Assembly (NCBI RefSeq): GCF_002282855.1
Contig: NZ_NRIR01000001.1
Location: 434,001 to 498,000 of the forward strand
Direction of reading: 5' to 3'
Length of the DNA stretch: 64,000 bases
From: Paraferrimonas sedimenticola
GTDB taxonomy: Bacteria; Pseudomonadota; Gammaproteobacteria; Enterobacterales; Shewanellaceae
Translations under genes and position numbers: made by a program
The notes under the pieces: generated by a model
Seen by the model: the letters and a program-made list of their open reading frames with translations, nothing else
What the model was told of the DNA's origin: nothing
Database searches by the model: none
Shown: positions 52,891 to 60,702 of the stretch, piece after piece
Numbering within the stretch: position 1 is the first letter of the stretch
Layout of the letters: every line of letters begins with the position of its first letter

Positions 52891-54072
52891 TTAGGAGTGA
52901 GTCGGTACTTGCTGCGCGGTTGCGGAGGTTTCGGTCGTCGACAGTTGTGCTTGGCGGTAGCGGATGCCGTAGAAAGCCAGTAACAAATAGCCGAGCGTTA
53001 GGGCCCACAGTTGCAGCCAGTCGTTGTGAACGGCGCTCCAATCCGCACCCATTTGGTTGAGTTTTACCATGGCCATGATCCCTGGTACCGCGGGGATGAC
53101 TTCGGTGATTAATCGTATTGGTTCAGGAATTAACTCCACCGGCCAAATCAGGCCACTGGCAAATAAGATGGGCATGGAAATCAGCAACACCAGCTGCGTC
53201 GGTCTGTCTCGGCCCTTGAGCAGGCAACTCAAAGCAATGCCAAACGCCGCGCTTGCGAGCAAGAACGGCAGCATCAACAGAGTTACCTGGCTAAAGGCAC
53301 CACGCACGGGTAGCTCGTAGACGTGGTGGCAAATCCCCAAGTAGAAACTGCTAAATCCAAGATACAAAATCATCAGTGCTGTTAATCGCGCCAGAAGCAA
53401 TCGCGCAGGGCTCACTTGAGACCAATAACCTGGCTTGCCCCATTGCCCCGCTCCTATAATTCCGGCACCTATCAGCAAGGTTTGGTGCAGCACTAACAAC
53501 ATCACCGCTGGCACTATGTAAGACATATAGCCCAGGCTTGGGTTAAACGCTGGCAAGCTATTGAGTTGTATCGCATTAACACTGAGCTCGGCCAAACGAG
53601 GATTTTGCCCACGAGCTAGCATGCCGGTCTTTTGCACCTGTTTGGCCATATCCAAATTCACGCTCACTAAGCCTTGTGCAATCGCCGAGTACACCAAGAA
53701 ATAGTTGGCATCACCGCCAAAGGCCACGGTCGTGCCTTGGCCAAGCATCAGCTTGCGACGAAAGCCCTCTGGAATTATCAGCATGCCTTGCGCTCTGCCT
53801 TCGCGCACCCAAGTCTGCGCTTGTGACTCGCTGGCTAAGCGCGCCACTATCGCCACCTGAGGTGACGCGTCGGCGTGGCGGATCAGCTGGCGACTGAGGG
53901 TCGAGTCGTCACTGTCAACCACAACCACCGCTTGCTCGGTGGGCACCTGATTGAGATAAGGAAGCGGATACATCACTGCATAAAACACGATACCGCCAAA
54001 CAAGGTCACCAGAATGGCGCGATCCGCCAAAATGGCTTTGAGATCGGTTTTGATTAGCTGCCACCAAGTCAT
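52891..54072 (-). CDS. ABC-2 type transporter permease (second of pair)
   Basis: 393 residues. ABC2_membrane family plan: a membrane segment near 20-38, a large periplasmic domain (about 45-175, with V-V-V-V-D-S-D-D-S-T-L-S-R), then five C-terminal membrane segments (about 180-370). Part of a minus-strand TolC-HlyD-permease-permease operon; its start overlaps the preceding gene's stop (ATGA). It likely forms a heterodimer with the first permease. No ATP-binding subunit gene is in the operon. Confidence 0.85.
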   Translation of the reverse strand: MTWWQLIKTDLKAILADRAILVTLFGGIVFYAVMYPLPYLNQVPTEQAVVVVDSDDSTLSRQLIRHADASPQVAIVARLASESQAQTWVREGRAQGMLIIPEGFRRKLMLGQGTTVAFGGDANYFLVYSAIAQGLVSVNLDMAKQVQKTGMLARGQNPRLAELSVNAIQLNSLPAFNPSLGYMSYIVPAVMLLVLHQTLLIGAGIIGAGQWGKPGYWSQVSPARLLLARLTALMILYLGFSSFYLGICHHVYELPVRGAFSQVTLLMLPFLLASAAFGIALSCLLKGRDRPTQLVLLISMPILFASGLIWPVELIPEPIRLITEVIPAVPGIMAMVKLNQMGADWSAVHNDWLQLWALTLGYLLLAFYGIRYRQAQLSTTETSATAQQVPTHS

Positions 54073-55208
54073 GCGCTGGCCTCGCTCACGCCGGCGTGTT
54101 TGCGGGCCAACAGCGCGATAGGTATCAGCAGCACCAGAAAATACCCCATGGACTCAATCTCGACCCAAGCGGTGGCAAAACTCCAGCCGTAACTCAAAAT
54201 GCCCTGATGGCTATCGATGTAATGAGACGAGGGCATGATAAGCCGCCAGATCTTGGCAGCAGCAGGCATGTCTGAAGTGGGAAAGGTGATACCTAAGTAG
54301 GGAAACGCTGGAGCAAACAAGGCCGCACAGAAGCTAAGCACGCGCGCCTTTTCCTGCATCAGCCAAAAAATAGTCAGCACAATCAGCCAGATACCCGCGA
54401 GCATCATCAGCTGCAAAGGCAAGAGTTTCAATGCTTGGGCACCGAGATCTCGTCCCAATAGGCCATAAGCCAAAATGATACTAAGGCCAAACTGCAGCCA
54501 GCCCAGCGGCAAGTACACGGCAGTTTTCATCAGCATGCCGTTGGCCACACCTTGAGAAAGCCAGCCTTGGCGTTGGTCGAGTTCCAGCTCGCGATTCAGC
54601 CCATTGGCAAACAACAGCATCGCCAGAATCTGCCCCACGGCTACCGTGATTGCCGGCAGCAAAAAATGGTCGTAATCGTTGTTACGGTTGTAAAAGGGCG
54701 TCATTTGCTGGCGTAGCGGCGTGATGTTCACCGCCGCCTGAGCTTTAGGCACACCTTGCGCCAATTGCCGCAGTGTCGATACCGGCTTTAGGCCTTGCGC
54801 CAGGCTGGACTGAATCTGGCTAGAGAGCAACTTACCCACCAGCAAATACTGAGCGTTGTAGCGAATGTCGATGGTTGGGCTATGGCCGGTAAGCAACTCT
54901 TTTCGCATACGATGGGGATAGCGCACTAAAGCGTACACTTGCCCCTCGCGCATCGCGGTTTCTGCGCTGGAAAGTTCGGTAAAACTGATGGGCTGAATTG
55001 CCGGATTGGCGTTAAGTAGCTGAGTCAGCCGCTGGCTGATTTGGCTTTGGTCTTGGTCCACCACAGCCACTGGCAGATTCGATGGCACGCCGGCGCTAAA
55101 CAGCCACCAAATCAGGCCCACCGACAGCATGGGGATAATACTCAGCAAGGATAGTTGCCACGGATCTTGTCCGATGGCTTTAAGCTCTCGCCGAATTAGA
55201 GCCCACAT
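54069..55208 (-). CDS. ABC-2 type transporter permease (first of pair)
   Basis: 379 residues with the same plan as its neighbour: N-terminal membrane segment (about 20-38), periplasmic domain (V-A-V-V-D-Q-D-Q-S-Q-I-S-Q-R at about 48-61), and a cluster of C-terminal membrane segments. Related to YhhJ/YbhR-type exporters. It starts 3 bp after the HlyD gene stop and overlaps the second permease by 4 bp. The exported substance is unknown. Confidence 0.85.
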   Translation of the reverse strand: MWALIRRELKAIGQDPWQLSLLSIIPMLSVGLIWWLFSAGVPSNLPVAVVDQDQSQISQRLTQLLNANPAIQPISFTELSSAETAMREGQVYALVRYPHRMRKELLTGHSPTIDIRYNAQYLLVGKLLSSQIQSSLAQGLKPVSTLRQLAQGVPKAQAAVNITPLRQQMTPFYNRNNDYDHFLLPAITVAVGQILAMLLFANGLNRELELDQRQGWLSQGVANGMLMKTAVYLPLGWLQFGLSIILAYGLLGRDLGAQALKLLPLQLMMLAGIWLIVLTIFWLMQEKARVLSFCAALFAPAFPYLGITFPTSDMPAAAKIWRLIMPSSHYIDSHQGILSYGWSFATAWVEIESMGYFLVLLIPIALLARKHAGVSEASA

Positions 55209-55211
55209 AGG

Positions 55212-56195
55212 CTAGCTGTCCGTTGGAGTGTAAATGGCTGACATGCCCACCCGCAGCCCCTCGATAGCTTGCTTAGGTCGCAGCTCTACCTCAAAGGTTC
55301 GCATATCAAAGTCGTTGCCGCTCTCGGTGGCTCGCCAGGTGGCAAAGTCTCCCATCACACTGATATAACTCACCTCAAATTCGACACTTTGCTCAAGGGC
55401 TGGCAAATACAATTCAACCACTTCGCCTTGGCTAAGGTGCTTAAGCAAATCCTCGCGCACCTGGAACACCGCCCAGGCGTCACTCATGTCCACCAGACTC
55501 ACCACGGGAAAGCCTTGCGGGACTAACTCTCCCGGTTGCAGTAGCACCTCAGTCACCTCACCGGCCACAGGCGCGCGCATCTGGCTGTCTTCCAGTACCG
55601 ATGAGACTTCTCTAAGCGCTCCTTCGGCTCGCAGCACATTCCCGGCGGCCGCTGCTTTGTCCTCTTCACGAGCGCCTTCTTCAGCCAGTTCATACATGGC
55701 TAACGCCGCTTGCTCTGTGTACTTAGCCGCTTGCCATTGAGTGTAAGCTTCATCGCGTTTTTGACGGGCGACAACCCCTTCATCAAACAAGTTTTGCACT
55801 CGCTGGTATGTGACTTCAGCAAGCTCAGCCGCGGCTTTGGCTTTAAGCCACTGGTCTTTCTGGGCGGCAATCTCCTGTACTCGAGCGCCCTTGTCCGCCT
55901 GGTCGAGCATGGCTTGCGCCGCCGCTTGCCCCCCTTGCGCCTGTTGCAACTTGGCTGCCAGTTCAGGGCTGTCAATGGCAAACAGTAAGTCTTGGGCGTC
56001 CACCGCATCGCCCTTGCGGACCAAGACCTTGTCTACACGACCTGGGACTTTTGACGAGATGTTGTACTCGCGCGCTTCGATTTGGCCTTGCATGATCACC
56101 GGCTTGGGCTGAAAGCTAAGCCATAGACCGTATCCCAACGCCACGACTAGCAACAGAATAACGGCAGAGGCCAAGCCTCGATTGGTTTGCATCAT
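55212..56195 (-). CDS. HlyD-family periplasmic adaptor of the ABC exporter
   Basis: 327 residues: one N-terminal membrane anchor (about 8-28), lipoyl half motif G-Q-I-E-A-R-E-Y-N-I-S-S-K-V-P-G-R-V (about 37-54), a helical hairpin (about 75-205, A/Q/E-rich), second lipoyl half (M-R-A-P-V-A-G-E-V), then a beta-barrel domain. It links the inner-membrane permeases to TolC. It lies 9 bp after the TolC-like gene. It is similar to YbhG/YhiI-type adaptors. Confidence 0.88.
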   Translation of the reverse strand: MMQTNRGLASAVILLLVVALGYGLWLSFQPKPVIMQGQIEAREYNISSKVPGRVDKVLVRKGDAVDAQDLLFAIDSPELAAKLQQAQGGQAAAQAMLDQADKGARVQEIAAQKDQWLKAKAAAELAEVTYQRVQNLFDEGVVARQKRDEAYTQWQAAKYTEQAALAMYELAEEGAREEDKAAAAGNVLRAEGALREVSSVLEDSQMRAPVAGEVTEVLLQPGELVPQGFPVVSLVDMSDAWAVFQVREDLLKHLSQGEVVELYLPALEQSVEFEVSYISVMGDFATWRATESGNDFDMRTFEVELRPKQAIEGLRVGMSAIYTPTDS

Positions 56196-56204
56196 CCCTC
56201 TCCC

Positions 56205-57656
56205 CTAATATTGCGGTGCGCTTTGGCTGCGCCCGATAAATTCGTCTATCTGTCCACTAACCGCCATCAACTTGGCGTACGACTGGATATAGCGATACTT
56301 AGCGCCAAGCTGCTGCAAGGTCGCGCCATTGAGCTTGAGCTCAGCATCCACTCGTTCAATGGATGTCGACAGGCCTTGGCGAAAAGCCACTTCGCGTAGC
56401 CGCAGATTCTCTTGCGCCAACTCAATTGACCCGTTTAAGGCGACAATCTCTTCCTGGGCTTGCAGTAATTGCCGGTAACTTTGGTCTACCAACAGACTTA
56501 AATCCTGACGGGTTTGCGCCTTGGTGTGCTTGGCTTGCAACAGTGCGCTGGCGGCGGCACGCTCTTTGCCGCTATGACCTTCTCGGCTGACAATTGGCAC
56601 CTTAACCCCAACCCCAACCAACCAGTCGGGTTCAATGCGCGAGAACAGCGATTTGTCTTTGTAGAGGGTGTAGCTACCAAACAAGAATACCGACGGGTAG
56701 TGGCCGCCTTTTTCTAAATCGATTAGCGCCTGCGCTTGGGTTTCCTTGGCTTTTAATAGCTTGAGCGCCGGGTGATCTTTGAGGGTGAGTTCGCTAAGTC
56801 GACCAAGCTCGGGGAGGTTTTGCAGCACAAATAAGCACGAACTTGGCTCAGCGGCTTTCAAATCTAGCATGCGCGACAGGGCGATTTGCGCCATTTCCTG
56901 CTGGCGCTCAGCACTTCTTAATGCCACTTTGGCGTTACCCAAAGCCACCTCGGCATTAAGCCGTTCGACCTTGGCAATTTGCCCCTGCTCCTCGAGCTTT
57001 TTGGCGTTGTCCACGTGCACTGTTAGCGATTGCACCAAACTTCTGTGAGTTGCAGTCATCTGCTCGGTGACCGACACCGCGTAGTAGCGGTCCACCAGCA
57101 GTGTAAACAGGTCTCGAGAAGCTAACTCGGCTTGTTGTTGTTTTTCTTGTACCTGGGCGGCCTTGATGCCTTGCGCCGCAGTCACTCGCCCGCCAGTGTA
57201 GATAGGCCACAGCGCATCTAAGCTGGCGCGAAAGATGTTTTGCTCGGTCAGCGGGGTGACAAAAAACGAATCATCCAGACCAGGCAGTGGTGCGGGTAAG
57301 TCGCCCTCGGGCAGCAGTGCAATCGGATTTAAGTCGCGCAAATCCAGCCGAATGGGCTTTTGCAATCGAGTGTAGCTACCACCTACATCGAGGGATGGGT
57401 AATTTAGTGAGTCGGTGGCCTGACGCTCGGCTTCGGCTCGGTTTACCTGCTGTTGCTCAGCGCGCAATTTGGGGCTGACCTCGAGAAGTTTCTGCCATGA
57501 GTCGGCGAAACTGAGCGGCTCCGCCTGCACGGCCGAAGCAAAGAATATGGCTGCCGGGACCAAGAAGAAGGCCGAAATCAACGCCATCGAGCGCTTACTT
57601 GACCGATTTGGCAAACATAAAGCAATTCTACCGGTGACTCTAGCGCGCTGACCCAT
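56205..57656 (-). CDS. TolC-family outer-membrane efflux protein
   Basis: 483 residues from ATG 57656 (a GTG 11 codons earlier and an ATG at 57587 are alternatives; none has a strong ribosome site). Signal peptide with long basic n-region, then two repeats of the outer-membrane-efflux-protein fold: helical hairpins rich in A/Q/E/L (about 60-250 and 265-460), including R-A-S-L-D-A-L-W-P-I-Y-T-G-G-R near 150. First gene of the exporter operon, providing the exit duct. Confidence 0.88.
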   Translation of the reverse strand: MGQRARVTGRIALCLPNRSSKRSMALISAFFLVPAAIFFASAVQAEPLSFADSWQKLLEVSPKLRAEQQQVNRAEAERQATDSLNYPSLDVGGSYTRLQKPIRLDLRDLNPIALLPEGDLPAPLPGLDDSFFVTPLTEQNIFRASLDALWPIYTGGRVTAAQGIKAAQVQEKQQQAELASRDLFTLLVDRYYAVSVTEQMTATHRSLVQSLTVHVDNAKKLEEQGQIAKVERLNAEVALGNAKVALRSAERQQEMAQIALSRMLDLKAAEPSSCLFVLQNLPELGRLSELTLKDHPALKLLKAKETQAQALIDLEKGGHYPSVFLFGSYTLYKDKSLFSRIEPDWLVGVGVKVPIVSREGHSGKERAAASALLQAKHTKAQTRQDLSLLVDQSYRQLLQAQEEIVALNGSIELAQENLRLREVAFRQGLSTSIERVDAELKLNGATLQQLGAKYRYIQSYAKLMAVSGQIDEFIGRSQSAPQY

Positions 57657-58173
57657 AATGCGGTTCCGATTGTGATAATTAATTAGCACCTGACAATAAA
57701 CCTAGCTAGCTTATCCACATCACGCAATCAAAAACCGTGAAGAAACTAGGAAATATTAATAAAAAGCAGGCACTTAGGTAGTTCACGGATTTCGCTAGTA
57801 CAACCTATTTAGTCTATCGGCGAGTATCAGCCCGCTCAACTGTGGATAACTACCCCCTAAAATTGGGGAGGGGACAGTCCCCTGTGTGTAAAAATCGCTG
57901 AACGGTGGATATTTACTCGAGTTATCTACAGGGGACTGTCCCCTCCTTTGTATGCATGCAAAAACCTCTAAGTCGCGGCCTTATTCGAGCAGTTGTCCAA
58001 CTATTGAACAAACAGTCTTATTAATCAGTTATTTAAGTCGACCTTGGCCGCCTTCAACTGTTACATTCTCGCACCCCGAAGTTGATATTTGGTTTTAACG
58101 GCGTTGCGAATTTGTTCAGTTCAAATCTTCAAGCGCGTTGGAGCCGGTCCTGATTTAAGCAGTAGGAATAAAC
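57657..58173. other. Intergenic region with repeat element and solo DnaA box
   Basis: About 517 bp. Holds a perfect TTATCCACA at 57711-57719, the type I repeat at 57841-57944, and AT-rich sequence that must contain the promoters of the TolC operon (minus) and of the unknown gene at 58174 (plus). No credible additional gene was found; short frames on the plus strand at 58089 are out of context. Confidence 0.5.
57841..57944 (+). repeat. DnaA-box/palindrome element, type I (inverted pair), copy 1
   Basis: TGTGGATAA (57841), 28 bp later AGGGGACAGTCCCCT (57869), then 61 bp later the inverted unit TTATCTACA joined to AGGGGACTGTCCCCT (57922-57944). The 3' half is nearly identical to the copy at 58655-58757. 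Confidence 0.9.
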
Positions 58174-58641
58174 ATGAAAGTTTTGCAGTCCATAGGGAAG
58201 GCGTTTCTCACTTTAATTGGTGTTTTGGTGCTGGTTGCACTCCTCGCCGCCGCCAGTGGCTATGTGGTTTACAACAAAGTCGGCAGCAACAACAGAAATT
58301 TCGACCTAACTCTCAAGGCAATCTTCAAGCCAGAATCTGAGCCAACTCGAAATCTGGAGGTGAAAACCATGGCTGTGCGCCGCGACGAAGATATTGCGTT
58401 TTTCAACATGTCTGACGGCCGCAAATACGTGGCCAAACCATCGACGTACCGAGATGCTCACGGCACCACCGAATACCACGATTTTGAGCTAGACCGCCCC
58501 ATGCGCGTGAAACTGTATTTCGAAAAATTCCTGAACATGTACATCTGTTACACCGCACACACCATGGCAATGAAAACTGGCGAGTGGAGAGAAGACTACA
58601 CCTGCTTCGAAGTCATCGAAGTGATCAAACCGAAAGACTAA
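58174..58641 (+). CDS. Unknown membrane-anchored protein inside the repeat-flanked segment
   Basis: 155 residues with strong ribosome site (TAGGAATAAAC-ATG). One N-terminal membrane anchor or uncleaved signal (about 12-34: L-T-L-I-G-V-L-V-L-V-A-L-L-A-A-A-S-G), then a soluble domain of about 120 residues with E-D-I-A-F-F-N-M-S-D-G and two cysteines (C121 and C143 approximately). No family was recognised. It is enclosed by two near-identical type I repeats exactly 814 bp apart, so the gene may have arrived as a cassette. Confidence 0.7.
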   Translation: MKVLQSIGKAFLTLIGVLVLVALLAAASGYVVYNKVGSNNRNFDLTLKAIFKPESEPTRNLEVKTMAVRRDEDIAFFNMSDGRKYVAKPSTYRDAHGTTEYHDFELDRPMRVKLYFEKFLNMYICYTAHTMAMKTGEWREDYTCFEVIEVIKPKD

Positions 58642-58654
58642 GACCCTCATCCTC

Positions 58655-58757
58655 TGTGGATAACTAGCCGGGAAAAAGGCATAGGGGACAGTCCCCTGTG
58701 TGTAAAATTCGCTGAACGGTGGATATTTACTCGAGTTATCTACAGGGGACTGTCCCC
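58655..58757 (+). repeat. DnaA-box/palindrome element, type I (inverted pair), copy 2
   Basis: TGTGGATAA (58655), AGGGGACAGTCCCCT (58683) and inverted TTATCTACA plus AGGGGACTGTCCCC (58736-58757). Spacings are 28 and 61, identical to copy 1. Begins 13 bp past the stop of the unknown gene. Confidence 0.9.
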
Positions 58758-58851
58758 ATCTGCCGAGTCTCGATTGCCTCTTCGGCGAGCGATGATCGGC
58801 TTTTGAGCGCCATACGTAGCTAATACACTCTCAAAGCAATTCGAGGTGACT

Positions 58852-59265
58852 ATGGCATTCAATACTCTGACAATCTTCTACGATGGCGAGTGTCCGCTTT
58901 GCTGCATGGAGATGGACAAGCTCAAAACCTTGGACGCCAAGGGGCGCATCGACCTGGTCGACCTGCACACTGCCGGCTTCGAGTTTCACTGTCTTGGAAT
59001 AGAAAAAGCCACCGCGATGCGTATGCTTCACGGGCTATACAAAGGGGAAGTGCTGACCGCGCTTGATGTCACTCACAAGGCGTGGCAGCTTGTCGGACGC
59101 GGTTTTTGGGTGGCACCGCTGCAATGGCCTGTGGTTAAACAGGTTGCTCATGGGGTCTACTTGGGCTTTGCCAAGTACCGTCACCCCATTTCGAACTTTT
59201 TTCACAAACGCTTTGGCATCGGCAAGCCACATTGCGAAGATGGCGTGTGTTACCGCAAGCTTTGA
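58852..59265 (+). CDS. DCC-family thiol-disulfide oxidoreductase-like protein (DUF393)
   Basis: 137 residues from ATG 58852 (GAGGTGACT upstream). Begins with L-T-I-F-Y-D-G-E-C-P-L-C-C, the DxxCxxC-type active site that names the DCC family, then R-I-D-L-V-D and a W-x-x-P-x-x-W-P region typical of the C-terminal half. A thioredoxin-like redox role is assumed; the physiological substrate is unknown. Stands alone, just after a type I repeat. Confidence 0.88.
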   Translation: MAFNTLTIFYDGECPLCCMEMDKLKTLDAKGRIDLVDLHTAGFEFHCLGIEKATAMRMLHGLYKGEVLTALDVTHKAWQLVGRGFWVAPLQWPVVKQVAHGVYLGFAKYRHPISNFFHKRFGIGKPHCEDGVCYRKL

Positions 59266-59447
59266 CTGTGGTAGCAACTCTAGTAAAGCGAGGCGCCTTT
59301 GCAAAACCCTGAAGGCCAGCGCACGGTCGAAGTGGCGATTGACGCGCACTTTCTCCTGAGAGCCTAATTCCTACTTGGCTAGCCGCTGATAACCACCCAG
59401 CGTAGCCAAGGCGCCCGTCAAGAGCGACGCCCCTTACGTCCAACGCC

Positions 59448-59663
59448 CTAATGCCACCCCAAGCGCCAAATCTGACTCTGCTTTAGCTCACGCCAATCAA
59501 TTTCATATTCGTTGCGACTCATCACAGCGCTTATCACGCAGCGACTCACCGCTTGCTGCTCATCGAATTCGACCTCAGTGACGACAAAATGCTTCTCTTT
59601 TCGAACCACTTCTCTCTTCGTCCATTTGCTGTTTAGCAGCGCTTTGGGGCTAATTCGATTCAT
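59448..59663 (-). CDS. TIGR02450 family Trp-rich small protein
   Basis: 71 residues from ATG 59663. The family pattern is complete: M-N-R-I-S-P-K-A-L-L-N-S-K-W-T, E-K-H-F-V-V-T-E, C-V-I-S-A-V-M-S-R-N-E-Y-E-I-D-W-R-E-L-K, and W-R-L-G-W-H at the end. Such proteins often occur near cryptochrome or photolyase genes in marine bacteria; CRY-DASH is about 7 kb away here. The function is unknown. Confidence 0.85.
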   Translation of the reverse strand: MNRISPKALLNSKWTKREVVRKEKHFVVTEVEFDEQQAVSRCVISAVMSRNEYEIDWRELKQSQIWRLGWH

Positions 59664-59675
59664 CAACAGCAGCGC

Positions 59676-60224
59676 CTAAATGAATTCAATGCTGTGAATA
59701 GTCAGATTAAAAGCACCGGCTGCCCCAGGGGCTATCAGAAAGCCAACATGAGTAATCGACTCGCCCGTTAGCTGCGGTGCCTGACTCACTATCCGTCCGC
59801 GGAATGTGCCTTGAAACTCGGCTAGGTCGAACTCCAACTCCAGCACCTCACCCGCGCGGGTTGGAAACTCAACTTTGTACGCCAACGAATAGCGCTCTAT
59901 TTGACTGCGAAGTCTGAGCTGATAGTCTTTGCCATCGCCCTCAACCGCGATGCGCACGCGCGTCTTTTGACTGGGCTGGCGGTCGAGCTCTAAATAGGTG
60001 CTGCTAAACCCACCGTTATTGCGAAGTGATATTTTTCCGGTGAAATTGAGCTCGCCCCGTTCTAACTCGACGCGTCCATAGGACAAGCCGCCCATGACGC
60101 CGTCGTTAATAATCTGCCATTCTCTTGGGTTGTCCAGCGAGCGGATCTCCGCACTGGCAGTAACAGTTTGCGTATTCATAGCAAGTAAGACTCCTAGGGC
60201 CCATTGATGTACAGCCAGGCGCAT
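59676..60224 (-). CDS. CIA30-family secreted protein
   Basis: 182 residues if started at M-R-L-A-V-H-Q (60224); an upstream ATG at 60281 overlaps the neighbouring gene. Signal peptide (about 1-25, ending T-V-T-A-S-A), then the CIA30 fold: W-Q-I-I-N-D-G-V-M-G-G-L-S, G-E-L-N-F-T-G-K-I-S-L-x-N-N-G-G-F-S-S, ending F-N-L-T-I-H-S-I-E-F-I. CIA30-like galactose-binding-type folds are common in bacterial secreted proteins. The biological role is unknown. 12 bp separate it from the TIGR02450 gene downstream. Confidence 0.85.
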   Translation of the reverse strand: MRLAVHQWALGVLLAMNTQTVTASAEIRSLDNPREWQIINDGVMGGLSYGRVELERGELNFTGKISLRNNGGFSSTYLELDRQPSQKTRVRIAVEGDGKDYQLRLRSQIERYSLAYKVEFPTRAGEVLELEFDLAEFQGTFRGRIVSQAPQLTGESITHVGFLIAPGAAGAFNLTIHSIEFI

Positions 60225-60232
60225 GGGGTTGC

Positions 60233-60484
60233 TCAAAGGGTGATGGTTTGGCGCATGGGTTGCGATGACGGTAAGCCGCACATCTCGTCGTATGCGCTCA
60301 TGAAAGTCAGCTGTGCTGTGCTCACTTGCTGTTCGCGCAGCAGCTCCTTGGCTTCAAACAAGGATTTACACACCTGCACGCTTTGCAAACTCGGCATAGC
60401 AATAAAGTCACCGCTGGCGTCGGTAGCGCCAACCAGATAGTGGGTCGAATCAGCAACGGCAATGATGGTAGCGATTTGCGACAT
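60233..60484 (-). CDS. DUF6482-like small protein
   Basis: 83 residues from ATG 60484, with strong site GCAGGAG six bases upstream. It contains Y-L-V-G-A-T-D-A-S-G-D-F-I and a conserved end T-A-Q-L-T-F-M-S-A-Y-D-E-M-C-G-L-P. The A-Y-D-E-M-x-G-L pattern resembles DUF6482. The function is unknown. It lies 9 bp upstream of the CIA30 gene, with which it is likely co-transcribed. Confidence 0.65.
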   Translation of the reverse strand: MSQIATIIAVADSTHYLVGATDASGDFIAMPSLQSVQVCKSLFEAKELLREQQVSTAQLTFMSAYDEMCGLPSSQPMRQTITL

Positions 60485-60702
60485 AGCGAACTCCTGCAAA
60501 AAAAGGTGTTCACTAGTTACGCACTCGTGGTCGGCTTGGATTACTGTCCGCTGACAAAAGTCGAGCGAGCCAATAAATAATCGAAAAAACGGCTTGGATT
60601 GTTTGCGTGATTATCGCTGTTAATGGATAACTCTGAGTAGGAACGCTTGCAGCGTCGTAGCAAGGCCAAACTCGGACGAACTCTGCGAAAGAGTCCCCTA
60701 CC

